Source: Variovorax sp. IB41 (lineage in GTDB: Bacteria > Pseudomonadota > Gammaproteobacteria > Burkholderiales > Burkholderiaceae_C). From it: 64,000 bases of DNA. A program made the position numbers and the translations under genes. Below are positions 36,729 through 44,486 of this stretch, in pieces. The notes below the pieces were generated by a model. It made no database searches and was not told where the DNA came from. It saw only the letters and a program-made list of their open reading frames with translations. Position 1 is the stretch's first letter. Every line of letters begins with the position of its first letter. The stretch lies in contig NZ_JAEFCB010000008.1 of the NCBI RefSeq assembly GCF_016405905.1, positions 219,378 to 283,377 of the forward strand. The letters are read 5' to 3'.

Positions 36729-37715
36729 ATGCTGTCATTGCTCGCACTGAGCTGCCCGCAATGCTCCGCGCCGTTGCCGCGCGCCGCGCGGTGGCGCACC
36801 GTCAACTGCAGCTACTGCGGCGCGACCATCACGCGCGGCGAGGAAACGGTGGAGCGCGAGAGCTTCCGCGCGGCCTGGCGGCGCGCCAATGCGGGCACGG
36901 CGAGCGGGCGCATCGTGCGTATCGAGAAATTGCGCGGCGCGCGCTACCGCGTGCTGGCGCCGCTGGGCTTGGGCGAGCACAGCGAAGTGCTGTTCGCCGA
37001 ACGGCTTGGCGCGGTGCCCGAGCGCGTCACCCTGAAGCTCGCACGCGAGGCATCGGACAACGATGTGTTGCTGCGCGAAGGCGCGGTGCTGCAGGCGCTG
37101 CAAAGCCTGTCGGTTCCGGGCGCCGCCTACTTCACGCGCCGGCTGCCGCAACCGTTGGGCACGGGCATCGCCGAGGGCCTGGGCGACGGCAAGCGCCAGG
37201 CGCTGGTGCTGCGCCATCCGACCGGTTTCTGGGGCAGCCTGCAGGACGTGCAGCAGGCCAACCCGCAAGGCATCGACGCGCGCCACGCCGTGTGGATCTG
37301 GCGCCGCATGCTCGAGGTGCTGGCCTTCGTGCACGGCGCCGGCTGGACGCACCGCGACCTTTCGCCCGCGCATGCACTCGTGCATCCGCGCGACCACGGC
37401 GTGCTGATCGTCGGCTGGTCAGAGGCGCGGCAGGCCTCGGGTTCCGCGCATGCGGCCGCGGCGGCGCGCGATCTCGCGCAAGCCGCGTGGACCGTGCGCG
37501 CAGTGATGCACGGCGGCGCGGCCGGCGACCCCGGCTTCGGTACACGCACACCCGCGCCATTGGCCGCACTGCTGCGCCAGTGCAGCGAAGACACCGCCTC
37601 CTGCGAGCGCCTCGGCGCGCAGGGCATCGAGCAGGCGCTGTCGGCCGCATCGCGCGAAGCCTTCGGAGCGCCGCAGTTCGTTCACTTCGATCCCGCGCCG
37701 CGTGCCGGCGGCTGA
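36729..37715 (+). CDS. Zinc-ribbon protein kinase-like protein
   Basis: A 328-residue protein joining an N-terminal zinc ribbon (C9, C12, C27, C30) to a eukaryotic-type protein-kinase fold. Recognisable kinase features are the glycine loop GLGEHSEV (80-87), the VAIK-type lysine K103, a helix-C glutamate near E117 and HRD at 208-210. The HRD loop continues LSPAHALV in place of LKxxN, and the DFG position reads VGW (228-230), so metal binding is likely impaired: a pseudokinase or an atypical kinase. It follows the CNNM-like gene by 16 bases and precedes the vWA gene by 25, as part of one operon. Confidence 0.75.
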   Translation: MLSLLALSCPQCSAPLPRAARWRTVNCSYCGATITRGEETVERESFRAAWRRANAGTASGRIVRIEKLRGARYRVLAPLGLGEHSEVLFAERLGAVPERVTLKLAREASDNDVLLREGAVLQALQSLSVPGAAYFTRRLPQPLGTGIAEGLGDGKRQALVLRHPTGFWGSLQDVQQANPQGIDARHAVWIWRRMLEVLAFVHGAGWTHRDLSPAHALVHPRDHGVLIVGWSEARQASGSAHAAAAARDLAQAAWTVRAVMHGGAAGDPGFGTRTPAPLAALLRQCSEDTASCERLGAQGIEQALSAASREAFGAPQFVHFDPAPRAGG

Positions 37716-37740
37716 CCGACATTCCATTCAAGGAGCACCC

Positions 37741-38709
37741 ATGGGTTACGGAAACTACTCGCACGCCGCGCACACCGCGCTGATCGCCGACCGCGCCGCC
37801 AAGCCCGGCGCCGAGGTGTTCACGCAAACCGCGACGCATGCGCTGATGAACCCGCACGGCCTGAAGGTGCGCGAGTCGCGCGACAACGCCGACCACCCCA
37901 ACTCGCTGGGCATCGTGTTCGCGCTCGACGTCACGGGCTCCATGGGCGACATCCCGCAGACCCTCGCGCGCCGCGAGCTGCCCACCTTCATGAAGCTCCT
38001 GACGGACTGCGGCGTGGCCGACCCCCAGCTCATGTTCATGGCCATCGGCGACGCCACCTCCGACCGTGCGCCGCTGCAGGTCGGCCAGTTCGAATCGACC
38101 GCCAACCTCATGGACCAATGGCTCACCTGGAGCTACCTGGAAGGCGGCGGTGGCGGCAGCGGCGAAGAGAGCTACGAGCTGGCCTTCTACGTGATGGCGC
38201 AGCACACCGACATGGACTGCTGGGTCAAGCGCAAGAAGCGCGGCTACCTGTTCGTGACCGGCGACGAGCTGCCGTACCCGGCGGTGTCGCGCCACCAGAT
38301 CGAGGGCCTCATCGGCGAGAAGCTCGACGAGGACATTCCCATCGAGGAAGTCATCGCCGCCGCGGCCGAGACCACGAACCTGTTCTTTTTGATCCCCGAC
38401 GCGCAGCGCCGCCGCCGCTGCGAGCCGCGCTGGCGCGAGCTGCTGGGCGATCACGTCATCTGCATGGATTCGCCCGACGACGCCTGCGCCGTGGCGGCCG
38501 GCATCGTCGCGCTCACCGAGAAGGCCGTGCCCAACCTGGAGGGCCTGGCCAAAGTGATGGGCGCGACCGGCATGGCCAAGGAGCGCGTGGGCGGCGTGCT
38601 GCATGCGCTCGATGCGTATGCCGCGCTGCTCGACCCGACCGCGCCGCGCCGCGCGCCGCCGGCCGCGAGCGGGCCGCGCTCGTCGTGGTGGAAGCGGCTG
38701 TTCGGCTGA
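37741..38709 (+). CDS. vWA-domain protein
   Basis: A 322-residue cytoplasmic protein with a von Willebrand A-like core. The MIDAS opener is DVTGSMGD (D63, T65, S67), and the downstream GDATSDRAPLQVGQFES and VTGDELPYP supply further metal-site positions. A glycine-rich loop GGGGGSGEES lies about residue 137. No membrane helix or signal is present. The C-terminus ends in a basic, aromatic SSWWKRLFG. vWA proteins of this kind act as metal-dependent scaffolds, and pairing with a kinase-like gene is a known theme in stress systems of the Ter type. A good ribosome site (aaggagc) precedes the ATG. Confidence 0.82.
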   Translation: MGYGNYSHAAHTALIADRAAKPGAEVFTQTATHALMNPHGLKVRESRDNADHPNSLGIVFALDVTGSMGDIPQTLARRELPTFMKLLTDCGVADPQLMFMAIGDATSDRAPLQVGQFESTANLMDQWLTWSYLEGGGGGSGEESYELAFYVMAQHTDMDCWVKRKKRGYLFVTGDELPYPAVSRHQIEGLIGEKLDEDIPIEEVIAAAAETTNLFFLIPDAQRRRRCEPRWRELLGDHVICMDSPDDACAVAAGIVALTEKAVPNLEGLAKVMGATGMAKERVGGVLHALDAYAALLDPTAPRRAPPAASGPRSSWWKRLFG

Positions 38710-38724
38710 ACGGCTGAACACCGT

Positions 38725-40071
38725 GTGACCACCGCCGCGCCCACGCGCTACGTTTCGCTGCTGGGCCTGGGCTTCGGGGACTGCGGCAAGGGCCTCTTCA
38801 CCGACCACCTGTGCGGCGCGTGGCGGGCGCACACGGTGGTGCGCTTCAACGGCGGTGCGCAGGCTGGCCACAACGTGGTGCTGTCCGATGGACGGCATCA
38901 CACCTTCTCGCAGTTCGGCGCCGGCAGTTTTCATGCGGGCGTGGCGACGGTGCTCGCGAGTCCGGTGGTGGTGCATCCGACGGCGCTGCGCGTCGAGGAA
39001 GAAGCGCTGCGCCGCGTGGGCGTGACCGATGCCTTCGCGCGCCTGCTGATCGATGGGCGCTGCCGCGTGACCACGCCGTTCCACCAGGCCGCGGGCCGGC
39101 TGCGCGAATGGGCGAGGGGCGCGGCGGCGCATGGCACGTGCGGCGTGGGTGTCGGCGAGACGGTGCGGCAGGCACTGGCTGCGCCCGGAGATGCCTTGCG
39201 CTACGGAGACCTCATGCACCGTGCGCAGGCGCTCGAAAAACTGGAGGCTTCGCGTGTGGCGCTGCGCCGCGAATTCGCGGAAGTGACGCCATCGCATGCC
39301 GAGGCTGCGCAAGAACTGGCATTGCTCGGCGATGCCTCGCTCGCCCAACGCTGGCTCGATGCCGCTGCGCCCTGTGTCCGCCTGTCGCCGCCCGCTGGCG
39401 CCGACGCCATCGGCGCACGGCTCGCGCAGCCCGGCACCGTGCTGTTCGAAGGCGCGCAGGGCGTGCTGCTGGACGAATGGCGCGGCTTTCATCCGCACAC
39501 CACGTGGAGCACGATCTCCACGGCCGCTGTCGAAGCCGTGCTGCGTGACTTGGGCATCGATGCGCCCGTGCAGCACCTGGGCGTGCTGCGCAGCTACCTC
39601 ACGCGCCACGGCCCGGGGCCGCTGCCCACGCACGATCGCGCACTCGACGCGCGATTCGCCGAGCCGCACAACGCCGACGAAGGCTGGCAGGGCGCGTTCC
39701 GCCGCGGCCATCCCGATGCGGTGCTGCTGCGCTATGCGCTTGCCGCAGCCGGGCCGCTCGACGGGTTGGTGGTGAGCCACCTCGATGCCGTCGAAGGCGC
39801 GGGCTTGCGCTGGTGCACGGGCTACCGCAGCGCCGACGGCGCAAGCGTCGCGTCGCTGCCATTCATCGACATGCCGGACCTCGAACGCCAACGCGCATTG
39901 ACCTTGTTGCTGCAGGGCGCACAGCCCCTCTACGATGGGCACCCCATCGCCACCGCGCAAGCATGGGTGCAGCGCGTGGAAGCCCTCAGTGGGCTGCCCG
40001 TGCGATTCGGCGCCTTCGGCCCGACACGCGATACCGTGCGTGCGCGCGAACGCATTGGAGATCCCGCATGA
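38725..40071 (+). CDS. Adenylosuccinate synthetase homologue, diverged
   Basis: A 448-residue protein of the PurA fold. Retained: GFGDCGKG (16-23, with the catalytic aspartate D19 and lysine K22 of the P-loop), NGGAQAGHN (42-50, with the catalytic histidine H49), EGAQG (242-246) and the GPGPLPT segment. Changed: the P-loop glutamate is C20; the aspartate-binding loop (TTGRRRR type in PurA) reads EGWQGAFRRG; the guanine-site KLD reads HLD. So it should still form a phosphorylated intermediate, but the amino-acid or nucleotide substrate probably differs. GTG start at 38725, 15 bases after the vWA stop. It is unlikely to be the housekeeping purA. Confidence 0.8.
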   Translation: MTTAAPTRYVSLLGLGFGDCGKGLFTDHLCGAWRAHTVVRFNGGAQAGHNVVLSDGRHHTFSQFGAGSFHAGVATVLASPVVVHPTALRVEEEALRRVGVTDAFARLLIDGRCRVTTPFHQAAGRLREWARGAAAHGTCGVGVGETVRQALAAPGDALRYGDLMHRAQALEKLEASRVALRREFAEVTPSHAEAAQELALLGDASLAQRWLDAAAPCVRLSPPAGADAIGARLAQPGTVLFEGAQGVLLDEWRGFHPHTTWSTISTAAVEAVLRDLGIDAPVQHLGVLRSYLTRHGPGPLPTHDRALDARFAEPHNADEGWQGAFRRGHPDAVLLRYALAAAGPLDGLVVSHLDAVEGAGLRWCTGYRSADGASVASLPFIDMPDLERQRALTLLLQGAQPLYDGHPIATAQAWVQRVEALSGLPVRFGAFGPTRDTVRARERIGDPA

Positions 40072-40493
40072 CGCACAACATCCCCTTGATCGTCGGCGCT
40101 GCGCTCAGCGCCATTGCCGCGCTGCTGCACCTCTGCGTCATCGTCGGCGGTCCCGCGTGGTACCGCTTCTTCGGAGCGGGCGAGCGCATGGCAAAGGGCG
40201 CGGCGGCCGGGCACTGGTATCCACCGATCCTCACGCTGATGATCGCCTGCGTGCTGGCGATCTGGGCCGCCTATGCGCTCTCCGGTGCGGGTGTGCTGCA
40301 GCCGCTGCCGTTGCTGGCTTTCGTGCTGCCCGCGATCACCGCGGTCTACCTGCTGCGGGGGCTCGTTGCGGCGGCGCTGTTCCTGTTCGACCGGCCGCGC
40401 CTGAGCGCCTTCTGGGTGTGGAGCTCGGCCATCTGCCTCGTGTTCGGCCTCGTGCACCTGCTGGGGCTGGTGCAGGTCTGGGAGACGCTGTGA
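40068..40493 (+). CDS. Four-helix membrane protein
   Basis: A 141-residue integral membrane protein with four hydrophobic segments (about residues 6-28, 50-72, 78-102 and 112-135) and little else. Its ATG overlaps the stop of the PurA-like gene by four bases, so it is translationally coupled to it. I do not recognise the family with confidence; many such proteins are annotated only as hypothetical. It could anchor the operon's products at the membrane, which is inference. Confidence 0.8.
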   Translation: MTHNIPLIVGAALSAIAALLHLCVIVGGPAWYRFFGAGERMAKGAAAGHWYPPILTLMIACVLAIWAAYALSGAGVLQPLPLLAFVLPAITAVYLLRGLVAAALFLFDRPRLSAFWVWSSAICLVFGLVHLLGLVQVWETL

Positions 40494-40520
40494 ACCACAG
40501 CGGCACCCGTCCTCGAGCGA

Positions 40521-41447
40521 CTACGCCGACGCTTCGAACCCGGGCGCCTGGCTCATTTCCGACGGCTTGTAGATCTTGTGCTGCGCGATCGGGGTGCCCG
40601 CATCGGAAACCACCAGCAGGCGCCAGAGCGGCTCGCGCACCGACGAGGCCTGCTCCTCGCTCGTGAGCTGGAACTTGGGCGATGCGGTGGAGGTGCCCTT
40701 CACCACGACGCGCAGCAGCGTCGCGCCTTTCGCGTTCGACACCTCGATGCCGAAGCCGATGTTCTTGCCGGTCAGGTCCTCGGCGTTGTAGCCGTAGCCC
40801 TTGAAGTGGCGCATCACGTAGTCCATCGCGGCGGCCTGGACTTCCTCGCGCGAAGCCGGCGGGGGAGGGGCCGCGACGTCCGGCTCGGCCTCGGCCACGA
40901 CGGGCACGCTGCCGCGCGCCGTGGCGGCCTTCACTTCCGCCTCGTCGGGCGTCCAGCCGCGCGCACCGCGCACCAGCACCGCGAACTGCTGCTCCGGCTC
41001 CCAACTGGCGACGTGCCATTCGGCATCGTCGCGCACGCGCGTGGACACCTTGGCGGCCTTGTTGCTCTCCAGCTCGGCAATGGCGACCCGGTTGGTCTGC
41101 AGCACGGCGCGAAAGCCCTGGTCTGCGTCGAAGGTGCGCTTGAGCAGTGCAAGGCGGTCCTTCGCGCGCTGGACCTGGAAGGCACTGCGCGTGCCGCCGC
41201 CCGGGCGATGCTGCGTGTCGAGCGATTCGAGGCAGAACCAGCGCCCGCCGGCGCCCACGCTCACGTATTCCGCCCAGACGGTGGCGATGACGTTGTCGCC
41301 CGTCGCCAGCCAGGCCTGGTCGAACGGCTTTTCCCGCGCGTCGAACACCCCCATCTTGGCGACGATCTCGACCGGCGTGAGCCGCGGTCCTGAGAGTCGC
41401 ATCTCATCGATGACGGCGAGTACGTGGGGGTCGACTTCCTTGTCCAT
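40521..41447 (-). CDS. DUF3883-like domain protein
   Basis: A 308-residue soluble protein. The C-terminal 110 residues (AAMDYVMRHFKGYGYNAEDLTGKNIGFG-like opening, then RVVVKGTS and FQLTSEEQ) match the layout of DUF3883 domains, which end proteins linked to defence and DNA/RNA processing and have a restriction-nuclease-like fold. The acidic residue of the expected EVKG is replaced (VVVKG), so nuclease activity is doubtful. The N-terminal 90 residues include a helical part that may be a winged helix; the middle is proline/alanine-rich. It converges on the vWA/PurA-like operon. Confidence 0.65.
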   Translation of the reverse strand: MDKEVDPHVLAVIDEMRLSGPRLTPVEIVAKMGVFDAREKPFDQAWLATGDNVIATVWAEYVSVGAGGRWFCLESLDTQHRPGGGTRSAFQVQRAKDRLALLKRTFDADQGFRAVLQTNRVAIAELESNKAAKVSTRVRDDAEWHVASWEPEQQFAVLVRGARGWTPDEAEVKAATARGSVPVVAEAEPDVAAPPPPASREEVQAAAMDYVMRHFKGYGYNAEDLTGKNIGFGIEVSNAKGATLLRVVVKGTSTASPKFQLTSEEQASSVREPLWRLLVVSDAGTPIAQHKIYKPSEMSQAPGFEASA

Positions 41448-41591
41448 GCGGGTGGGTTCGTGGCGTGTTTGGGGGGTGGGAGTATGCCGCATCGGGGGCC
41501 GGGCCCGGCTGCGTGCGGGCCATCGCCCTTGCCGGGGCGGCCGCATTCGGCCATTCTTGCGCCGCGCGCTCGTTCGAGGAAAGGAATCGGC

Positions 41592-42029
41592 ATGACCGGG
41601 ACGGATCTCTCCCGCATCTATCGAAGCTACATCGCCTGCCTGAATGCACGGGACTGGCCGAGCCTGGGCCAATTCGTTCACGCCGAGGCCCACCACAACG
41701 GCCGGCGCATCGGCCTGTCCGGCTATCGCGCGATGCTGGAGAGAGACTGCGACGAGATCCCCGATCTGCATTTCGACATCCGCCTCGTCGTCGCCGAGCC
41801 GCCGCATATCGCCAGCCGGTTGCAGTTCGACTGCACCCCGAAGGGCGTGTTTCTCGGGCTGCCCGTGAACGGCCGGCGAGTCTCTTTCACCGAGAACGTG
41901 TTCTACGAATTCCTTGACACAAGGATCGTGAACGTCTGGTCCGTCATCGACAAGGCGGCCATCGAGGCCCAACTCGTGAACGGCGGGAAAAACGCTGCAC
42001 CGGAACCATCGAAATCGCAAGGCCGATAG
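41592..42029 (+). CDS. SnoaL-like (ester cyclase type) protein
   Basis: A 145-residue alpha+beta barrel protein of the NTF2/SnoaL superfamily. The opening YRSYIACLNARDWPSLGQFVH and the later RVSFTENVFYEFLDTRIVNVWSV are the conserved helix and beta-sheet ends of SnoaL-like ester-cyclase relatives. A strong ribosome site (aggaaagga) precedes ATG 41592. The reaction cannot be predicted; the family includes enzymes and ligand binders. Confidence 0.82.
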   Translation: MTGTDLSRIYRSYIACLNARDWPSLGQFVHAEAHHNGRRIGLSGYRAMLERDCDEIPDLHFDIRLVVAEPPHIASRLQFDCTPKGVFLGLPVNGRRVSFTENVFYEFLDTRIVNVWSVIDKAAIEAQLVNGGKNAAPEPSKSQGR

Positions 42030-42095
42030 CGGGCCAGGCCTCGCAAAATGTCGCACCGCATGCGTCCGACATCTCTTCGTTCTAGACTGGAACCC

Positions 42096-42590
42096 ATGGC
42101 AAGAGGCATCGTGGTTACCTTCGTCTCGCGACGCAATTCCCTTCGCAGCAAGTTGGCGCATGCCAGCCTTGCGCACCTGGGCGGCGGCCGGTTCACGGTG
42201 CTCTCGTGCGGCCAGCCCGGAAAGGTCGTCGCGGACATTCACCCCGCCGCCGTCGCCGCGCTCCAGAACGCAGGCATTCCGCCGCTCGATGCGCCGCCGC
42301 GCAGCTGGAACGACCTGACCGCATCGGGCGCGCCGCGCGCGGAGTTCGTCATCACGCTGGACGAATCCACCCTTTCTTCCCAGCCGCGCTGGCCCGGCCA
42401 GCCCGATTCGGCGCTGTGGGCCTTCCCCGACATTGCCGCCATCGGCAACCCCGAAGACGCGGTGCGCGCCGCCATCCAGATGATGTTCGTGCTGCGCCGG
42501 CGCCTGGAGCTGTTCGTGAGCCTGCCGCTGCACGGCGCGGACCGCGCGGCGATCCGTTCGGACCTGCGGGACCTGGCGCACATGCGCTAG
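42096..42590 (+). CDS. Low-molecular-weight phosphatase/ArsC-fold protein lacking the catalytic cysteine
   Basis: A 164-residue protein with the fold pattern of low-molecular-weight protein tyrosine phosphatases and thioredoxin-linked arsenate reductases. The family P-loop CxxNxxRS is present as SRRNSLRS near residues 10-17: asparagine, arginine and serine are kept, but the nucleophilic cysteine is serine. The following LAHASLAHLGGGRFTVLSCG also fits. Without the cysteine it should bind but not hydrolyse phospho-esters or reduce arsenate. Start at ATG 42096 puts the loop at the normal distance; the frame is open to 42048. Confidence 0.75.
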   Translation: MARGIVVTFVSRRNSLRSKLAHASLAHLGGGRFTVLSCGQPGKVVADIHPAAVAALQNAGIPPLDAPPRSWNDLTASGAPRAEFVITLDESTLSSQPRWPGQPDSALWAFPDIAAIGNPEDAVRAAIQMMFVLRRRLELFVSLPLHGADRAAIRSDLRDLAHMR

Positions 42591-42612
42591 GCCGATCGGG
42601 CCGCAGCGGCCT

Positions 42613-43026
42613 TCACATCGGCGGCATCCGCTCGAACTTCGTCAGCGCGGGGTCCAGGAAATCCCATGCATGCCCGCGCACGCCGTAGGTGACTGCCTGC
42701 GGCCGATAGCGGCCCGGGTCGTCCAGGCTCGCGGCATGCACGGTGAACACGTCGGGCATCGCGGCGAAAGTCATGTACACGGGCGATCCGCAATGCGGGC
42801 AGAACGCGCGCGTCTTCACGTTGCCGCTGTCGGCGACCATGTCCCACAGCGTCGCATCGCCACTGTGCTTCACGCCGCCGCGCGCAAAGGTGAGGTACGA
42901 GCCGTGGCCCGTGCCGCTTTTGCGCTGGCAGTCGCGGCACTGGCAGTCGTTCTGGAAGACGGGCTCGCCGGAGATCTCGTAGCGGATCGCGCCGCATGCG
43001 CAGCCGCCGGTGTAGGGGTGGTTCAT
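42613..43026 (-). CDS. GFA-family (CENP-V/glutathione-dependent formaldehyde-activating-like) protein
   Basis: A 137-residue zinc-binding protein. The family cysteines are complete: GGCACGAIRY, CQCRDCQRKSG and FCPHCGSPVY. GFA-type proteins were named for the formaldehyde-activating enzyme but most act on unknown substrates. ATG 43026 is preferred to the longer frame. It stands alone; the 209 bases upstream hold a fragment shared with the end of the regulator gene at 56516 (see the repeat at 43136). Confidence 0.9.
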   Translation of the reverse strand: MNHPYTGGCACGAIRYEISGEPVFQNDCQCRDCQRKSGTGHGSYLTFARGGVKHSGDATLWDMVADSGNVKTRAFCPHCGSPVYMTFAAMPDVFTVHAASLDDPGRYRPQAVTYGVRGHAWDFLDPALTKFERMPPM

Positions 43027-43135
43027 TTCTCGTGTCCTTTCGATGGTCGTGTCGGCTTGGCCCGGGGGGCGGCTGGCCGGTGCCAGTACGCCGCGTGGCG
43101 CGATGACCAATCTATTCGAGCGAGAGGGCGACGAG

Positions 43136-43158
43136 GGAGTAACAAGATCGTCGTGAAT
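43136..43158. repeat. Short sequence shared with 56539-56561, copy 1
   Basis: A block of about 23 bases (beginning ggagtaacaag and ending tcgtcgtgaat) is identical to one at 56539-56561. At the second site it encodes the last residues of a regulator (FTTILLLP then stop). Here no such gene exists, so this may be the decayed 3' end of a lost paralogue, or a shared control site upstream of a leftward gene. Confidence 0.6.
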
Positions 43159-43235
43159 TGCGAGGGCCGGTTTGCACCGGCGGTCGCGGGACAGGCCGAT
43201 GGATATGATCGCGCTCCAAATCAAGGAGCGCATTC

Positions 43236-43421
43236 ATGGGGGACAAGGTCCAGGGCGTGATCGCTATCGTGTGGGGTGGATGGGCGGTGACCCGCTGGAT
43301 GAATCTCCCGCAGGCCGCTGCCGGCGCCGAGGCCGGCTACTCGGCCGGAAAATCCGCAGGCATGCTGTGCTTCGCCATCGCGTTGCTGGCGTTCGGGGCC
43401 TACAAGCTGTTCAAGCGCTAG
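43236..43421 (+). CDS. Small membrane protein
   Basis: A 61-residue protein with two hydrophobic stretches (about residues 6-18 and 43-57) and a basic C-terminus (YKLFKR). An aaggagc ribosome site stands at the correct distance from ATG 43236. I do not recognise the family; it is probably a small inner-membrane protein. Confidence 0.65.
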   Translation: MGDKVQGVIAIVWGGWAVTRWMNLPQAAAGAEAGYSAGKSAGMLCFAIALLAFGAYKLFKR

Positions 43422-43464
43422 GTCGCATCAGTGGCGCTGCCACTGGCGCTTTGCGCTTTGCCTT

Positions 43465-43848
43465 TTATCGAAGCCGGGCCTGAATGCTCTTCAGACCCGA
43501 GAGCCACGCAAGGTAGTCTTCATCGTCTTCGCCCAGCTCCGCCCACGTGTCGTGCCCATCCGCTTCGGGGTCGTCGATGATGGCCTGGATCGCATCGATG
43601 GCGGCTTGCTTGAGCGAAGCCGGCGGGGCGGCCTTTCCCGCGCACCATGCGATGACATCCGGATGGACGTCGGCGCCGTCCTTTCCGCTGAGCACTGCGA
43701 GCACCGCACCGGCTGCAATGACGCTTTCCGTCGAGCCCGAGGTCAATGTCTCCTCGATGAACGGCAGCGCACTGGGCGCTTCCTGCAACTGGCCAAACCA
43801 ATCCAGCGCATCGTCATTGCCGAAGCTTTCCGAAGACCACGTGCCCAT
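43465..43848 (-). CDS. DUF4259 domain protein
   Basis: A 127-residue acidic protein opening MGTWSSESFGNDDALDWF, the hallmark of the DUF4259 family (W, FxNDDALDW), followed by an alanine-rich helical repeat-like body. Related proteins are found beside toxin/immunity genes in some bacteria, but function is not established. It converges on the small membrane protein gene and is divergent from a SUKH-like gene. Confidence 0.85.
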   Translation of the reverse strand: MGTWSSESFGNDDALDWFGQLQEAPSALPFIEETLTSGSTESVIAAGAVLAVLSGKDGADVHPDVIAWCAGKAAPPASLKQAAIDAIQAIIDDPEADGHDTWAELGEDDEDYLAWLSGLKSIQARLR

Positions 43849-43932
43849 CGCCGAACTCCTGTGCTTGTGTTTGAAAGTGCGCGCAGCCTAGCATCAGAAT
43901 ATCCACAGACTCATGACAGAAGAGGATTTCCC

Positions 43933-44463
43933 ATGGCAGTGATCGCGCAGGCGCAGCGGATGGCGCAACTGCAGCGGCTTGGCCTGTCCACGCCCTTGAT
44001 GCGGCTGGCAGCCGGCGAATGCGTTCACGAGGCGTTCAGGGCAAGTTGCCTCGGGCCCGCGTTCTACGTCTATCACGGCGCCGATGTGCCAGCCGGCCCG
44101 CCATTGATTCCACTGTGGGACAGCGGTGACACCGTCTTCGGCGTGTGGGAAAAATCCGATGGCCTCGAGTTCATCCAATTCAGCATCGAGACTCCCGATG
44201 AATTCGAACGCATCGCCAGGACCGAGCAAGGGTTCTGGGCCACGCGCTTCGACTTCCTGTACGAATGCGACCTGCCCGACGAAGCGCTTCGACACGCCGC
44301 GGACTCGGTCGGGTTTCGATTTCTGGACCAACACCTGGCATCGAGAGAAGAAGCCGAGGATCGGCTCGACACGTTCCAGGGCCATCGGTCATGGCTTCAA
44401 GAACTGGTGGAGACGATCGACGAGGAAGTTCTTCCGCACCGGAAGAATTCGCCGGACGCCTGA
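43933..44463 (+). CDS. SUKH-like hypothetical protein
   Basis: A 176-residue soluble acidic protein. The middle (PLIPLWDSGDTVFGVWEKSDGLEFIQFSIE) has the strand order and aromatic/acidic pattern of SMI1/KNR4 (SUKH) proteins, many of which are immunity proteins. The match is by pattern and not secure. It is followed after 23 bases by the propeller gene in the same direction, so the two are probably co-transcribed. Confidence 0.55.
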   Translation: MAVIAQAQRMAQLQRLGLSTPLMRLAAGECVHEAFRASCLGPAFYVYHGADVPAGPPLIPLWDSGDTVFGVWEKSDGLEFIQFSIETPDEFERIARTEQGFWATRFDFLYECDLPDEALRHAADSVGFRFLDQHLASREEAEDRLDTFQGHRSWLQELVETIDEEVLPHRKNSPDA

Positions 44464-44486
44464 ACGCAACCCACGAGAACGCGCGC

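Noticed and set aside
37132..39960. 942-residue leftward ORF opposite the vWA and PurA-like genes
   Set aside because: No recognisable fold, and the plus strand carries motif-bearing genes with ribosome sites.
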